Assembly: GCF_001665625.1 (NCBI RefSeq)
Contig: NZ_LZSY01000023.1
Coordinates: 1 to 56,141, forward strand
Length of the DNA stretch: 56,141 nt
Direction: 5' to 3'
Origin: Mycolicibacterium peregrinum
Lineage (GTDB): Bacteria; Actinomycetota; Actinomycetes; Mycobacteriales; Mycobacteriaceae
The translations under genes and the position numbers were made by a program. Shown piece by piece: positions 9,579 through 19,303 of this stretch. Below the pieces are notes generated by a model, which was not told where the DNA came from, did not search any database, and worked only from the letters and a program-made list of their open reading frames with translations. Positions within the stretch are counted from its first letter, which is position 1, and each line of letters begins with the position of its first letter.

Positions 9579-10640
9579 ATGAGTACCCGCCGGGAGCTGC
9601 CCGAATCCCCCTACCTTGCCGCCGTCAGTGGCCGCACTCCGCACCGTGTGCCGGTGTGGTTCATGCGCCAGGCCGGCCGGTCATTGCCGGAATATCGTGC
9701 GTTGCGCGCCCAGCACCGCATGCTGGACGCCTGCTTCGACCCGGAACTGGTCTGCGAGATCACCCTGCAACCGGTGCGCAGGCACGGCGTGGACGCCGCG
9801 ATCCTGTTCTCCGACATCGTGGTGCCGCTGAAAGCCGCCGGGATCGGCCTGGACATCGTGCCCGACGTGGGCCCGGTGATCGAACAGCCGATCCGGACGT
9901 CGGCAGATGTCGAGGCCATGAAACCGCTTGATGCGGCGCAGGTCTCGTCGGTCACCGAAGCGGTCTCGATGCTCGTGCGCGAGCTGGGCGAGGTGCCGCT
10001 GATCGGGTTCGCGGGCGCCCCGTTCACGCTGGCCTCCTATCTGGTCGAGGGCGGTCCGAGCCGTCACCACGAGCGCACCAAGGCGATGATGCTGGGCGAG
10101 TCGGCCACCTGGCATGCCCTGATGGCCGCGCTGACCGATCTGACCATCGCGTTCCTGCAGGCCCAGGTCGACGCCGGGGTCGACGCGCTGCAGGTGTTCG
10201 ACTCCTGGGCCGGCACGTTGTCGCTGGCCGACTACCGCGCCTACGTGCTGCCGCACACCACGCGGGTGTTCGCCGCCATGGCCGGGGCCGGCGTACCGAT
10301 GACACATTTCGGGGTCGGCACGGCAGAACTGCTGGGAGCCATGTCCGAGGCGTTGGGTCCCGCGCCGGCCACCATGGTCGGGGTGGACTGGCGCACCTCT
10401 CTGGTGGACGCCGCGGCCCGGGTCGAGCCGGGCCGCGCCCTGCAGGGCAACCTGGATCCGGTGGTGTTGCTGGCCGGTTGGCCGGTAGCCGAGGAGGCGG
10501 TGCGCCGTGTGGTCGCCGACGGGCGGGCCGCAGTGGCCGCCGGGGCGGCAGGGCACGTCTTCAACCTGGGCCACGGTGTGCTGCCGGCGACCGATCCCGG
10601 CATCATCACCGAGGCGGTGACCCTGGTGCACTCCCTGTGA
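9579..10640 (+). CDS. hemE: Uroporphyrinogen III decarboxylase
   Basis: A 353-residue enzyme that removes four carboxyl groups from uroporphyrinogen III to give coproporphyrinogen III. The signature [15 protein letters not shown] is at the N-terminus, and the later family segments [16 protein letters not shown] and [13 protein letters not shown] are present. The start ATG at 9579 follows AGGAG (9571-9575). It is the first gene of a hemE-hemY-hemQ operon; its stop overlaps the hemY start as GTGA. Confidence 0.96.
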   Translation: MSTRRELPESPYLAAVSGRTPHRVPVWFMRQAGRSLPEYRALRAQHRMLDACFDPELVCEITLQPVRRHGVDAAILFSDIVVPLKAAGIGLDIVPDVGPVIEQPIRTSADVEAMKPLDAAQVSSVTEAVSMLVRELGEVPLIGFAGAPFTLASYLVEGGPSRHHERTKAMMLGESATWHALMAALTDLTIAFLQAQVDAGVDALQVFDSWAGTLSLADYRAYVLPHTTRVFAAMAGAGVPMTHFGVGTAELLGAMSEALGPAPATMVGVDWRTSLVDAAARVEPGRALQGNLDPVVLLAGWPVAEEAVRRVVADGRAAVAAGAAGHVFNLGHGVLPATDPGIITEAVTLVHSL

Positions 10641-11992
10641 GTGCGTCCTACTGCGTTGTCGGCGGCGGTATTTCAGGGCTCGTCGCCGCCTACCGGTTGA
10701 GGCTGGCAGCCGGACCCCGGGCACAGATCACGCTGCTCGATCCGGCGGACCGGCTGGGTGGCGTGCTGCGCACCGAACGGGTCGGCGGGCAGCCGTTCGA
10801 CGTCGGCGCCGAGGCGTTCATCGTGCGCAGGCCAGAGATGCTCGACCTGCTCGACGAGCTGGGTCTGGCCGGCCGCCGGCTCAGCCCGACCGGCACCCGC
10901 CCACTGATCTACAGCGGCGCGCGGATGCATCAGCTGCCGCAAGGCACCGTGCAGGGCATTCCGGCGCAGGCGTCGTCGTTGCTCGGTCTCGTCGACGACC
11001 AGACCGTGGCCCGCATCCTCGACGAGCGGGCGCGGCCACTGAAGTGGACGCCGGGCGCCGATCCGTCGGTCGCCGAGCTGGTCGGTGACCGGTTCGGCCC
11101 ACAGGTGGTGACGCGGTCCGTCGACCCCCTGCTCACCGGCGTGTACGCCGGATCGTCGACGACTATCGGGGTGCGATCGGCGGTGCCGTCGGTGGCCGCC
11201 GCGCTGGACCGCGGGGCCCGCAGCCTCACCGAGGCGGTGCGCGAGGCGCTGCCGCCGCCGTCGAACGCACCGGTGTTCGGCGCGGTCGACGGCGGCTACA
11301 CCGTGTTGCTCGAGGAGCTGCGACGCCGGGCCGATGTGCGGTGGGCCCAGGTCACCGCGGTGCGGGTGGATCGGCACGGACGTGGCTGGTCGGTGCTCGA
11401 CGACGAGGGGGCCAGCTGGTACGCCGACGGGGTGGTGCTGGCGGTACCGGCGCCGCACCTGCCGTTGCTGATCGAGCACATCGCACCGCAGACGGCCGCC
11501 GCAGCCCGGCGCATCCGGGTGGCGTCGGCGGCGGTGGTGGCCCTGGCGCTGCCGGGTGGGACACCGTTGCCGCAGCAATCGGGCGTGCTCGTGACCGCGG
11601 GGGAGCGCCTCAACGCCAAGGCGATCACCATGTCCTCCCGCAAGTGGGGCCGGCGCGGGAATGTCGAAATGGTGCGGTTGTCGTTCGGCCGGTACGGCGA
11701 CGATATGGCCGCCAACACCGGCGATGACGACCTGCTGGCCTGGTCGGCACGCGATCTGAACACGCTGTTCGGCGTCACCGTGGATCCGGTGGACAGCCAC
11801 GTGCACCGCTGGATCGACGCGATGCCACAGTACGGTCCGGGCCACGGCGAACTGGTCGCCGAACTGCGCGCCGGGCTGCCACCGACCCTGGCGGTGGCCG
11901 GTGCTTACCTCGACGGGATCGGGGTGCCCGCATGTGTGGGCACCGCCACCCGGGCGGCCGCGGAACTGGTGCGCGGCGGCGTGGCACGATAG
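10637..11992 (+). CDS. hemY: Coproporphyrinogen III oxidase (HemY/CgoX)
   Basis: A 451-residue FAD enzyme. The FAD-binding motif GGGISGL is at residues 9-15, and [12 protein letters not shown] follows. In actinobacteria this family oxidises coproporphyrinogen III to coproporphyrin III in the coproporphyrin-dependent heme pathway. The presence of hemQ next to it supports that role over protoporphyrinogen oxidase. The start GTG at 10637 gives a four-base GTGA overlap with the hemE stop. The ferrochelatase gene of the pathway is not in this window. Confidence 0.93.
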   Translation: MSASYCVVGGGISGLVAAYRLRLAAGPRAQITLLDPADRLGGVLRTERVGGQPFDVGAEAFIVRRPEMLDLLDELGLAGRRLSPTGTRPLIYSGARMHQLPQGTVQGIPAQASSLLGLVDDQTVARILDERARPLKWTPGADPSVAELVGDRFGPQVVTRSVDPLLTGVYAGSSTTIGVRSAVPSVAAALDRGARSLTEAVREALPPPSNAPVFGAVDGGYTVLLEELRRRADVRWAQVTAVRVDRHGRGWSVLDDEGASWYADGVVLAVPAPHLPLLIEHIAPQTAAAARRIRVASAAVVALALPGGTPLPQQSGVLVTAGERLNAKAITMSSRKWGRRGNVEMVRLSFGRYGDDMAANTGDDDLLAWSARDLNTLFGVTVDPVDSHVHRWIDAMPQYGPGHGELVAELRAGLPPTLAVAGAYLDGIGVPACVGTATRAAAELVRGGVAR

Positions 11993-11996
11993 GCGC

Positions 11997-12692
11997 ATGG
12001 CCAAGCTCGACTACGACGAACTGAACTCCACCCTCCGCTACCTGATGTTCTCGGTGTTCGCGGTGAGCCCCGGGGAACTGGGTGAAGAACGCACCCAGGT
12101 GACCGACGAGGCGGCGGCGTTCTTCAAGACCCAGGAAGAGCGCGGAGTCGTCGTGCGCGGCCTGTATGACGTGGCCGGCCTGCGGGCCGACGCCGACTTC
12201 ATGGTCTGGACCCACGCCGAGACCATCGAGGCGCTGCAGGCGACCTATTCGGACTTCCGCCGCACCACCGCACTGGGCCGCATCAGCGACCCGGTGTGGA
12301 GCAGCGTGGCGCTGCACCGGCCGGCCGAGTTCAACAAGAGCCACGTCCCGGCATTCATCGCCGGCGAGGATCCGGGCGACTACATCTGCGTGTACCCGTT
12401 CGTGCGGTCCTACGAGTGGTACCTGCTTCCCGAAGAAGAGCGTCGCCGCATGCTGTCCGAGCACGGCATGGCCGCCCGCGGCTACAAGGATGTGCGGGCC
12501 AACACAGTGCCGGCGTTCGCCCTGGGCGACTACGAGTGGATCCTCGCCTTCGAGGCTCCACAACTCGATCGCATCGTCGACCTGATGCGCGATCTGCGGG
12601 CCACCGACGCCCGCCGCCACACCCGCGAGGAGACGCCGTTCTTCACCGGCCCGCGGGTCAGCGTCGAGGATCTCGTCGCCAAGCTGCCCTAG
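11997..12692 (+). CDS. hemQ: Coproheme decarboxylase HemQ (ChdC)
   Basis: A 231-residue protein of the chlorite-dismutase fold that decarboxylates coproheme to heme b, the last step of the actinobacterial heme pathway. The catalytic tyrosine is probably Tyr133 in CVYPFVRS, and the heme-facing region is [20 protein letters not shown] with His156, followed by GDYEW. It starts four bases after the hemY stop. A palindromic repeat block lies directly downstream. Confidence 0.94.
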   Translation: MAKLDYDELNSTLRYLMFSVFAVSPGELGEERTQVTDEAAAFFKTQEERGVVVRGLYDVAGLRADADFMVWTHAETIEALQATYSDFRRTTALGRISDPVWSSVALHRPAEFNKSHVPAFIAGEDPGDYICVYPFVRSYEWYLLPEEERRRMLSEHGMAARGYKDVRANTVPAFALGDYEWILAFEAPQLDRIVDLMRDLRATDARRHTREETPFFTGPRVSVEDLVAKLP

Positions 12693-12706
12693 CATTCTCT
12701 TCGTTT

Positions 12707-12826
12707 TGTCACGCTGGAGTGGCTGTCGAACCCGACAGCCACTCCAGCGTGACAACGGGGGTTTGGTTCGGTGCCCGTTGTCACGCCAGAGTGACCCTGG
12801 CCGTCGAGCGCCACTCCAGCGTGACA
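12707..12826. repeat. Pair of palindromic repeats (TGTCACGC...GCGTGACA)
   Basis: The first unit is a perfect inverted repeat: a 22-base arm at 12707-12728 beginning TGTCACGCTGGAGTGGC, a 4-base loop AACC, and the complementary arm at 12733-12754. A second, imperfect unit with the same ends lies at 12779-12826. A further GCGTGACA follows near 12833-12840. The block fills the gap between hemQ and the next gene. It could terminate or stabilise the heme mRNA, or be a dispersed intergenic element. No long T-run follows. Confidence 0.85.
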
Positions 12827-12905
12827 GTGTGCGCGTGACAGTGGGTGTGACTGGTGGCAGGTGGATTGACCTGGGCCTTCAGCCAGCGGGTCTACCCTCG
12901 CGGAC

Positions 12906-13649
12906 ATGACTGCTCCGCAAGAATCCGATCGCTTCGAAGAGATGTACCGCGACGAGCGGACGGCGCACGGACTGCCCGCCGCGACCCCGTGGGACATCGG
13001 CGGGCCGCAACCGGTCGTGCAGCAGCTCGTCGCGCTGGGCGCCGTCAAGGGTGAGGTGCTCGATCCTGGCACCGGGCCCGGTCACCATGCCATCCACTAC
13101 GCGTCAAAGGGCTTGTCGGCCACGGGTATCGACGCCTCACCGGCCGCGATCGAGCGGGCGAGACAGAACGCGCAGAAGGCCGGCGTGACGGTGGACTTCC
13201 GGGTGGCCGATGCGACCAAGCTCGAGGGGCTGGAAGGGAAGTTCGACACCGTCGTCGACACCGCCTTCTATCACGTCTTCACCGATGACCCCGAGCTGCA
13301 GAACTCGTACGTGCGGGCCTTGCACCGGGCCACGAAACCCGGTGCGCGGCTGTACATGTACGAGTTCGGCGACCACACCGTCAACGGCTTCAAGATGCCG
13401 CGTTCGATGACGGCCGACGATTTCCGCGGGGTGCTTCCCGACGCCGGCTGGGAGATCACCTATCTCGGCACGACCACCTACCAGGGCAACGTCAGCGTCG
13501 AGGTCTTCGAGATGATGGCGGCCCGCAACCCTGACATGGCCGATCAGATGACGCCGCTGCTGGAACGGTTGCGGGTCATCGAGCCGTGGTTGGTCGACGG
13601 CCGGGTGCACATGCCGTTCTGGGAGGTACACGCCACCCGGGTCGATTGA
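12906..13649 (+). CDS. Class I SAM-dependent methyltransferase
   Basis: A 247-residue cytosolic methyltransferase (Rv2675c-like by position). The SAM-binding loop is VLDPGTGPGHHAIHYA at about residues 54-70, followed by GIDASPAAIERAR, which holds the acidic residue that contacts the ribose. Small-molecule methyltransferases of this type methylate thiols, tellurite or lipid intermediates; the substrate here cannot be told. It is separated from hemQ by the palindromic repeat block, so it is probably transcribed on its own. Confidence 0.82.
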   Translation: MTAPQESDRFEEMYRDERTAHGLPAATPWDIGGPQPVVQQLVALGAVKGEVLDPGTGPGHHAIHYASKGLSATGIDASPAAIERARQNAQKAGVTVDFRVADATKLEGLEGKFDTVVDTAFYHVFTDDPELQNSYVRALHRATKPGARLYMYEFGDHTVNGFKMPRSMTADDFRGVLPDAGWEITYLGTTTYQGNVSVEVFEMMAARNPDMADQMTPLLERLRVIEPWLVDGRVHMPFWEVHATRVD

Positions 13650-13659
13650 AGGCCCGGCC

Positions 13660-14076
13660 TTACTCCGTCTTGGGCACCAGCTTCAGTGAGATGGAGTTGA
13701 TGCAGTACCGCTGATCAGTGGGGGTGGGGTAGCCCTCGCCCTCGAAAACGTGGCCCAGGTGGCTGTGGCAGTTGGCGCAGAGCACCTCGACCCGGCGCAT
13801 GCCCAGCGAGGTGTCCGACCGAAGGATCACCGCGGCCGAATCGGCCGGGTCGAAGAATGACGGCCAGCCGCAGTGGGATTCGAACTTCTCGGTGCTGCGG
13901 AACAACTCGGCGCCGCAGGCCCGGCACTCGTATACCCCTTCGGTCTTGGTGTCGGTGTACTCACCGACGAACGGGCGCTCGGTGCCCGCCCGGCGCAGCA
14001 CGGCGAACTCCTCGGAGCTGAGCTTGGCGCGCCACTCGTCGTCGGTCAGTTGCACCTTGGGGCCCTCGGTCGTCAT
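13660..14076 (-). CDS. msrB: Peptide-methionine (R)-S-oxide reductase MsrB
   Basis: A 138-residue repair enzyme that reduces methionine-R-sulfoxide in proteins. Two CxxC pairs bind structural zinc (Cys51/Cys54 in CRAC and Cys100/Cys103 in CANC). Cys125 in RYCINS is the catalytic cysteine. [10 protein letters not shown] is the substrate-pocket segment. On the minus strand TAACTT (plus-strand 14083-14088) sits six bases before the ATG, fitting a leaderless transcript. Confidence 0.95.
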   Translation of the reverse strand: MTTEGPKVQLTDDEWRAKLSSEEFAVLRRAGTERPFVGEYTDTKTEGVYECRACGAELFRSTEKFESHCGWPSFFDPADSAAVILRSDTSLGMRRVEVLCANCHSHLGHVFEGEGYPTPTDQRYCINSISLKLVPKTE

Positions 14077-14147
14077 ATTCCCAAGTTACGTTCTGTCCGG
14101 TGGTCGGCGCCACCGATCTCGCCCACGGCGATCAGGCAGATCGTCTG

Positions 14148-14891
14148 TTATGCCCACACCAGTTCTCGGCTGGCCTGGCTCGGCGCCATCCCGAACATCT
14201 CGTGACAGACCCGGTTGGCGTGTGCGCTGTCGGTGAACCCGGCGGCATGGGCGGCGTCGGTGAGCGATGCCCCGTCGCGCAGGGCTTCCACAGCGCAGCG
14301 TAGGCGCGCCCAGCGCACATACGTCGGAAACGACTGTCCCACCTGCTCGTTGAACAGTCGACCGAGCCGGCTCGGTGACAGTGCGACCCGTTGTGCGACG
14401 TCGGTGAGCCGGACCGGGTCCGGAAGCAGGCGCGGGATCAACTCGACCGCGGCGAGCACGCTCGCGTGCCAGCTGTCTGCCGTCGGCCGGGCGTACCCGG
14501 TGGGCGGAGCGGCCATCAGCTCGTCGAGCAGCTGCTCCGGTGGCAACGGACTTGTCCAGCAGGGAAGTTCGCGACCGGTTGACACCCATTCGGCCACATC
14601 GTCACTGTCGGGGGAGGTACGACTGAAGGCGCTCGGATCGAGGAAGACGAGCACCCCCGATGTGGGCGTGAGGATCCGGATCGAATGCTCCCGCCCCGGC
14701 GGGATGACCGCAGCGGAGGTCACCTCCCGGCGTCCGTGGCCGTCGGCCAGCTCGAACGGGTCTGCCCAGGACCGCACCACCTGGGCGGCCGCGTGGCGAT
14801 GTCGGCGCGCATCGGACAACTTGCCGGTGTAGCACAGGGCGCCCGCAACGACCGCCAGTGCACCTGACCAGGCGGCGCGGTCTTCGCTCAT
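14148..14891 (-). CDS. AraC-family transcriptional regulator
   Basis: A 247-residue regulator with an N-terminal sensor region and a C-terminal double helix-turn-helix (about residues 160-245). The stretch VALSPSRLGRLFNEQVGQSFPTYV is cut by two helices, and AAHAAGFTDSAHANRVCHEMFGMAPSQ is the second motif. The start is ATG at 14891; a GTG one codon upstream is also possible. It lies divergent from a methyltransferase (start 14984) across a 92-base gap, so that gene is the natural first candidate for regulation. Confidence 0.85.
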   Translation of the reverse strand: MSEDRAAWSGALAVVAGALCYTGKLSDARRHRHAAAQVVRSWADPFELADGHGRREVTSAAVIPPGREHSIRILTPTSGVLVFLDPSAFSRTSPDSDDVAEWVSTGRELPCWTSPLPPEQLLDELMAAPPTGYARPTADSWHASVLAAVELIPRLLPDPVRLTDVAQRVALSPSRLGRLFNEQVGQSFPTYVRWARLRCAVEALRDGASLTDAAHAAGFTDSAHANRVCHEMFGMAPSQASRELVWA

Positions 14892-14983
14892 CACCTCAAT
14901 CTCTCATACGACCGATCGGTACAAGCGATGGCGGCGACAACCGGTCAGGGTGGAGTATCAGCACATCGACGAGGGGAGCCCCC

Positions 14984-15556
14984 ATGCCGGCAATGTCACG
15001 GATCGAGCGCGCATTCTGCAAGACGGCGCTGTGGCGCGGAGGCACCGGGCAGGCTGTGCTCGGCAGCATCCCGGTTGATCGGCTCGGCCACGATGTGCTC
15101 GAAATCGGCTCGGGCAGCGGCGATATCGCGGCCCGGCTACGCCAGGCCAACCCGGAGCTGGCCATCACCGCCACCGACTTCGATCCGGCCATGGTGCGCT
15201 CGGCGGCCAGGCGGTTGCAGGCGTTCGGCGATGTGACCGTGTGCGGGGCGGACGCCACCGACCTGCCGTTCGGCGACGACTCGTTCGATTCGGTGCTCAG
15301 CTGCCTGATGCTGCACCACATCGTGGACTGGGAGAAAGCGATCGCCGAGATCGCCCGGGTGCTGCGGCCCGGCGGGGTGTTCACCGGCTATGACCTGACC
15401 CGCACCCCGATGGCGACCGCGGTCCACCGGCTCGACCGGTCACCGTTCCGCCTGGTCAATCCCGACGAACTCGACGAGGTGTGTGCGCGGCACGGCCTGG
15501 CGATGCAGACCCGTACCCGATTGGCGGGACAGGTCATGCAGTTCACCTCAGACTGA
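14984..15556 (+). CDS. Class I SAM-dependent methyltransferase (UbiE-like)
   Basis: A 190-residue methyltransferase. The SAM loop VLEIGSGSGDIAARL, the second acidic strand TATDFDPAMV, and the VLSCLMLHHI and VLRPGGVFTGYD segments are clear. The start ATG at 14984 is preceded by GAGGGGAG (14971-14978). Longer in-frame versions would overlap the divergent AraC gene. The substrate is unknown. Its end overlaps the convergent aftC gene by nine bases (15548-15556). Confidence 0.82.
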   Translation: MPAMSRIERAFCKTALWRGGTGQAVLGSIPVDRLGHDVLEIGSGSGDIAARLRQANPELAITATDFDPAMVRSAARRLQAFGDVTVCGADATDLPFGDDSFDSVLSCLMLHHIVDWEKAIAEIARVLRPGGVFTGYDLTRTPMATAVHRLDRSPFRLVNPDELDEVCARHGLAMQTRTRLAGQVMQFTSD

Positions 15557-16825
15557 TTCGGCTTCCTTGGGGCGGCTCAGCCAGGGCGGGTCGATGCCGT
15601 CGTCGAGTCGCCCGTCCTGCTTGGCGTCCAGGTAGCGGAAGTACAGCACACAGAACACCACGATCAGCATCAGTGACCAGCCGTAGGTGATCTTCATGTA
15701 CTCCAGGAACCGGCCGGTGGTCGGCCAACGCCACAACAGCCAGCGGTCCATGGTCATGAATCCGTAGACGGCCAGCCACGCCGGCCAGTTGCGGATCACC
15801 GAGTTCGGCAGCACCACCGTCATCAGGAACGGGAACAGCATCATCGAGTAGTAGCCCTGGGCCAGTCCGAGCACCAGCCACGAGCTGATCAGCAGGACAC
15901 CCGAGGAGGTCAGCATCCAGAACAGCTGATCGCGTTCGCGGTAGTAGCGGTACAGCAACCAGAGGCTGACCACTGCCAGCACCACGGCCGCCACGCGCAG
16001 CGCGATGATCAACCACATCGGCAGCCCGTAGTAGATGCCGTTGCCCAGGATCGAGGAGTTGAAGTAGTCGCGGGTCTCAAGGATGTAGGGCGCGGTGTTG
16101 CGTACGAAGCCCATCGGGTCGGCCGACAGCGGCCAGGCCACGGCATTGAACACCAGGGGCACACCGATGGCCGTGATCAGGGCGCGCCACTGCCGGTTCA
16201 GCAGCGGCAGCAGCAAAAGCACCACCAGCAGCGGTTTGACCACCAAGGTCAGACCGATCGCCGCGCCGGCGATCAGGACGTTGCGGGTGCCGCCCTTGAG
16301 CAGGAACCAGAAGAACAGCACCTCACCGAGCAGCACGCAGCCGTTGATGTTGGTGAAAACCAGTGTGTTGGTGACCGATTCGGTGCAGAACATGGCCAAC
16401 AGCAGGGCCGGTAGCGCCACCGAGGTCAGGGAGAACTTGAACAGCCGTACCAGAAAGCAGGCCGCGATGATCACGGCCACGGCGTTGAACGCGACAAACC
16501 AGAAGCGCGACGCGAACTCCGGCAGGAACCCGAACGGAGCCAGCAGCAGTGTGCCGCCCGGCGGGTACAGGTAGTGCGGGTCGACGAAGTTGAAATGCTC
16601 GTTGTAGATGGCCCAGTGCCGGCGGAAATTCGAGACCGCGCGGTACACCGGCCCGAAGTCGTCGGTGATGTAACCGTTGGTCGCCAGCACGTAGCTGCGA
16701 TGGATGATCGACAGGATCGCGAGCGGCCACAACACCGAGCGCAGCACCGTGGCGGTGCTCGGCGGGGAGGTGCGGGGACGGAATGCGCTCACGAAACCGG
16801 AGATGATGGAATCTGCTGCCGCCAC
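15548..16825 (-). CDS. aftC: Arabinofuranosyltransferase AftC (GT-C glycosyltransferase)
   Basis: A 425-residue polytopic membrane enzyme that adds alpha-1,3-linked arabinofuranose branches to the arabinan of arabinogalactan and lipoarabinomannan, using decaprenyl-phosphoryl-arabinose outside the membrane. About ten hydrophobic segments are visible. The first periplasmic loop has the GT-C type acidic pair Asp55-Asp56 in YITDDFGPVYRA, and a second loop has DPHYLYPPGGTLLLAPF. The start is GTG at 16825. The chromosomal setting between a methyltransferase and the secreted hydrolase matches Rv2673. Confidence 0.9.
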   Translation of the reverse strand: MAAADSIISGFVSAFRPRTSPPSTATVLRSVLWPLAILSIIHRSYVLATNGYITDDFGPVYRAVSNFRRHWAIYNEHFNFVDPHYLYPPGGTLLLAPFGFLPEFASRFWFVAFNAVAVIIAACFLVRLFKFSLTSVALPALLLAMFCTESVTNTLVFTNINGCVLLGEVLFFWFLLKGGTRNVLIAGAAIGLTLVVKPLLVVLLLLPLLNRQWRALITAIGVPLVFNAVAWPLSADPMGFVRNTAPYILETRDYFNSSILGNGIYYGLPMWLIIALRVAAVVLAVVSLWLLYRYYRERDQLFWMLTSSGVLLISSWLVLGLAQGYYSMMLFPFLMTVVLPNSVIRNWPAWLAVYGFMTMDRWLLWRWPTTGRFLEYMKITYGWSLMLIVVFCVLYFRYLDAKQDGRLDDGIDPPWLSRPKEAESV

Positions 16826-16861
16826 CAGCGAACCTTATACCGACGCCGATCGGGCCCCGCG

Positions 16862-18439
16862 TCAGGCGGGACAGTACGTGTCGGTCTCGGGCAGTTTGCC
16901 GCTGTCGAGGTAGCCCGTCAGCGGGGGCAGCGCGCACGGCGTGTAGATGCTGGCGCCGTGGCCGATGCCCTGCCACATCACTCGTCGGTTGTTGGCGCCG
17001 GCGTTGATGATCGTCGCGGCGACGGCGGCGACGCCCTCGCTGCCGACGATCGGGTCGTTGCGCACGCCGAGCAGCAGCACCGGAATCTTGAGGTCCTGCG
17101 GGTCTTTCGGTGCCGTCCCGCTGGGCCAGTTGAGGCATTTGACGAGATTCAGCGCTCCGACGGCGCCGAACTGCGGGTAGAGCTTGCCCCAGGCGACCAC
17201 CAGTTCGCGGACGCGGTCCGGGGTGGGCCGGTTGAGCGCATCGCTGCAGGAGTTGACGAACTGGCCGTCGGTTTGGCGCAGGTTGTCCGCCTGGGTGATG
17301 AGGCCCGAGATCGGGCCGGCGTCACCGGCGCGAGCCGCCGCCAGGGCGTTCGCCAGGTTGTTGGTGGCGGCCACGCGGTCGCCCTGCGGGAAGCCCAGGC
17401 CCGTGGTGATCGCGTCGGCCAGGGTGGCCACCGAGGCTCCGCCGGGGCCGCGACCGGCCCGGGCGTCGGCCAGCAGGGCGTCGACGGCGGCCTTCGGATC
17501 TGGCGCCAGCGGGCAGTTGGTGGCCACACACTGCGCGGCGAAGGCGTCCAGTGCGGCCTGCTGTCCCTTGACGCGCTGCTCGGCCGCGGCCTCGGCGCCG
17601 ACGGCCAGCGGCAGCGGGGAGTCCAGGATGAGCCGGGCCACCTTGTTGGGGTGTGACCCGGCGTAGGCGAGTGCCACCTGGGCGCCGTTGCCGACGCCCA
17701 TCAGCGCCAGGGCGGGCACATCCCAGGTGCTGCGCAGCCGTTCCAGATCTTCGGCGGCGTGGGAGTTGTCGTAGGCCGAGTCGCCCGGGGCGATGGTGTC
17801 GGTGCAACTGGTCGTGGCGGTCATGGTGACCGCCCCCAGGTTGGCCACCGGATCATTGCCGGCCTGAAACTGCGTCTGGTCCAGCATCTCCTGACGGTCG
17901 TAGACGTCGCGGCAGTCCAGTGCGCCGGACATCCCGATGCCGCGCCGGTCCACTGCGACGATGGGGTGAGATTTGAGAACGTCGGTTCCCGAGTGCGCCA
18001 GCCATGTCGGCAGCTGCACCGAGGAGGGGATGTCCGTTCCGGTGGTCATCACCAGCGGGCCGGCATCCGGCGGGGTCTGCGTGGATCGGGCCCGGACCAC
18101 GCCGATGCTGAGCGTGCCGGTGGCCCCGTTGATCGAGTCCAGGTCGGCGTCGTAGGTCGCGCAGTCCAGCGTGATGTCGGGCAGCGGCTGGATGCCGGCA
18201 CCGTTGAACACGCGCGGCGTGCAGTCCCGCCAGGACAGGTCGTTCTTGGGTGCATCGATGCCGGGTTGGCCGGGTGGGGCCGCCGAGGTGGTTTCGGGCT
18301 GTCCCTGCGGGTGGGCGCCGGAGTTGGTGGCATAGCGCGGATCTGCGGCCAACAGGGGTGAGCAAGCGGTGAGCAGGAGTGACAGGACGGGCGCGGCGAC
18401 CGCCGACCTCCGCAGGGCTTTCACCAGCTGATGACGCAT
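16862..18439 (-). CDS. Exported lipoprotein of the alpha/beta hydrolase (TAP-like) family, nucleophile serine replaced
   Basis: A 525-residue protein with a lipoprotein signal (LLLTAC, Cys26), so it should sit on the outer face of the membrane. The body resembles mycobacterial TAP-like secreted proteases/esterases (Rv2672-like by position). The canonical nucleophile elbow GxSxG reads GVGNG, with glycine where serine is expected. The possible acid (RNDPIVGSEG) and histidine (IGHGASIY) regions are kept. Hydrolysis by the usual mechanism is therefore doubtful. The start ATG at 18439 was chosen because the signal sequence follows directly. The gene lies downstream of ribD on the same strand, 59 bases on. 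Confidence 0.8.
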   Translation of the reverse strand: MRHQLVKALRRSAVAAPVLSLLLTACSPLLAADPRYATNSGAHPQGQPETTSAAPPGQPGIDAPKNDLSWRDCTPRVFNGAGIQPLPDITLDCATYDADLDSINGATGTLSIGVVRARSTQTPPDAGPLVMTTGTDIPSSVQLPTWLAHSGTDVLKSHPIVAVDRRGIGMSGALDCRDVYDRQEMLDQTQFQAGNDPVANLGAVTMTATTSCTDTIAPGDSAYDNSHAAEDLERLRSTWDVPALALMGVGNGAQVALAYAGSHPNKVARLILDSPLPLAVGAEAAAEQRVKGQQAALDAFAAQCVATNCPLAPDPKAAVDALLADARAGRGPGGASVATLADAITTGLGFPQGDRVAATNNLANALAAARAGDAGPISGLITQADNLRQTDGQFVNSCSDALNRPTPDRVRELVVAWGKLYPQFGAVGALNLVKCLNWPSGTAPKDPQDLKIPVLLLGVRNDPIVGSEGVAAVAATIINAGANNRRVMWQGIGHGASIYTPCALPPLTGYLDSGKLPETDTYCPA

Positions 18440-18498
18440 GCTGACCACAGTAGCGACACGTACGGAGCAGATGCTCCTCGCGCAAGCGCTCGTCGGAA

Positions 18499-19269
18499 CT
18501 AGCCGCGGACGTAGCGGGTGTACAGGTAGCCCTCGTCGTCGGTGAGCAGGTGAGCGGGCCGCATCCGGGTGTGCGCATGGCCCGGACCTGTGGCGATGCG
18601 TCGAGCCACCCCGCCGACCAGGATCGGTGCCACGGTCAGGCACAACTCGTCGAGCAGATCGTTTTCGATAAGCAGGCTCAGCAGCGACGGGCCGCCCTCG
18701 GTGAGCACCCGGAAGAGCTTGCGTTCGGCGAGGATTCGCAGCGCAACGGCCGGTTCGACGCGGGCCGGGTCCGCGCCGGAGGCATCGAGCACCTCGGCGA
18801 CCCCGCCCAGCCGCCGACGCGCATCGGCGACGGTCTGGGTGGCGGTGAGGATCAACGGTGGGACCTCGGTGCGCTTGAAGAATTTGGCTTCGTGGTCGAG
18901 CGCGGCCGACGCGGTGACGACGGCGATCGGCGGCACTTCGGCCTGCCCGCGCCGCTGGCGTTCCTGCCGTTGGGCTGCGGACAGCTGTACGCCGGAGTAG
19001 TTCTCGATCCGCACCGTCGCCGCGCCCATCAGGATGACGTCGGCGCAGTGGCGCATGAGATTGAACACAGCCCGGTCACCCGGACCGCCCAGCCCGCCGG
19101 ACTTGCCGTCCTCGGTGGCACCGCCGTCCAGACTGCTGATCATGTTGCCCCGGACCCAACATCGCTGCAGGTCATCGGGGTAGGCGTAGTACTGAGCCAG
19201 CTGACCGTCGGCGATCTTGTCGACGTTTCCCAGCACGGTCAGGTCTGTCCCGGCGATGTCATCGGACAT
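18499..19269 (-). CDS. ribD: RibD C-terminal-domain reductase (Rv2671-like)
   Basis: A 256-residue dihydrofolate-reductase-fold protein carrying only the reductase part of RibD. RGNMISSLDGGAT near the N-terminus, ADVILMGAATVRIENYSGV in the middle and VLTEGGPSLLSLLIENDLLDEL in the C-terminal half mark the family. In M. tuberculosis the orthologue can supply dihydrofolate reductase activity when overexpressed and is linked to para-aminosalicylate resistance, so the name RibD may not state its main reaction. It is divergent from the AFG1-type ATPase (34-base gap). Confidence 0.88.
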   Translation of the reverse strand: MSDDIAGTDLTVLGNVDKIADGQLAQYYAYPDDLQRCWVRGNMISSLDGGATEDGKSGGLGGPGDRAVFNLMRHCADVILMGAATVRIENYSGVQLSAAQRQERQRRGQAEVPPIAVVTASAALDHEAKFFKRTEVPPLILTATQTVADARRRLGGVAEVLDASGADPARVEPAVALRILAERKLFRVLTEGGPSLLSLLIENDLLDELCLTVAPILVGGVARRIATGPGHAHTRMRPAHLLTDDEGYLYTRYVRG

Positions 19270-19303
19270 GAACTGAATTGGAGCACGTCGTTACGCTGCC
19301 TGA

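Noticed and set aside
8886..9644. Longer DUF3000 reading starting inside hemE
   Set aside because: The extension overlaps the hemE start and is cysteine/arginine-rich, typical of a non-coding frame.
12706..12909. Small ORF within the palindromic block
   Set aside because: The peptide arises from the palindrome itself: the other strand gives nearly the same sequence. There is no ribosome-binding site.
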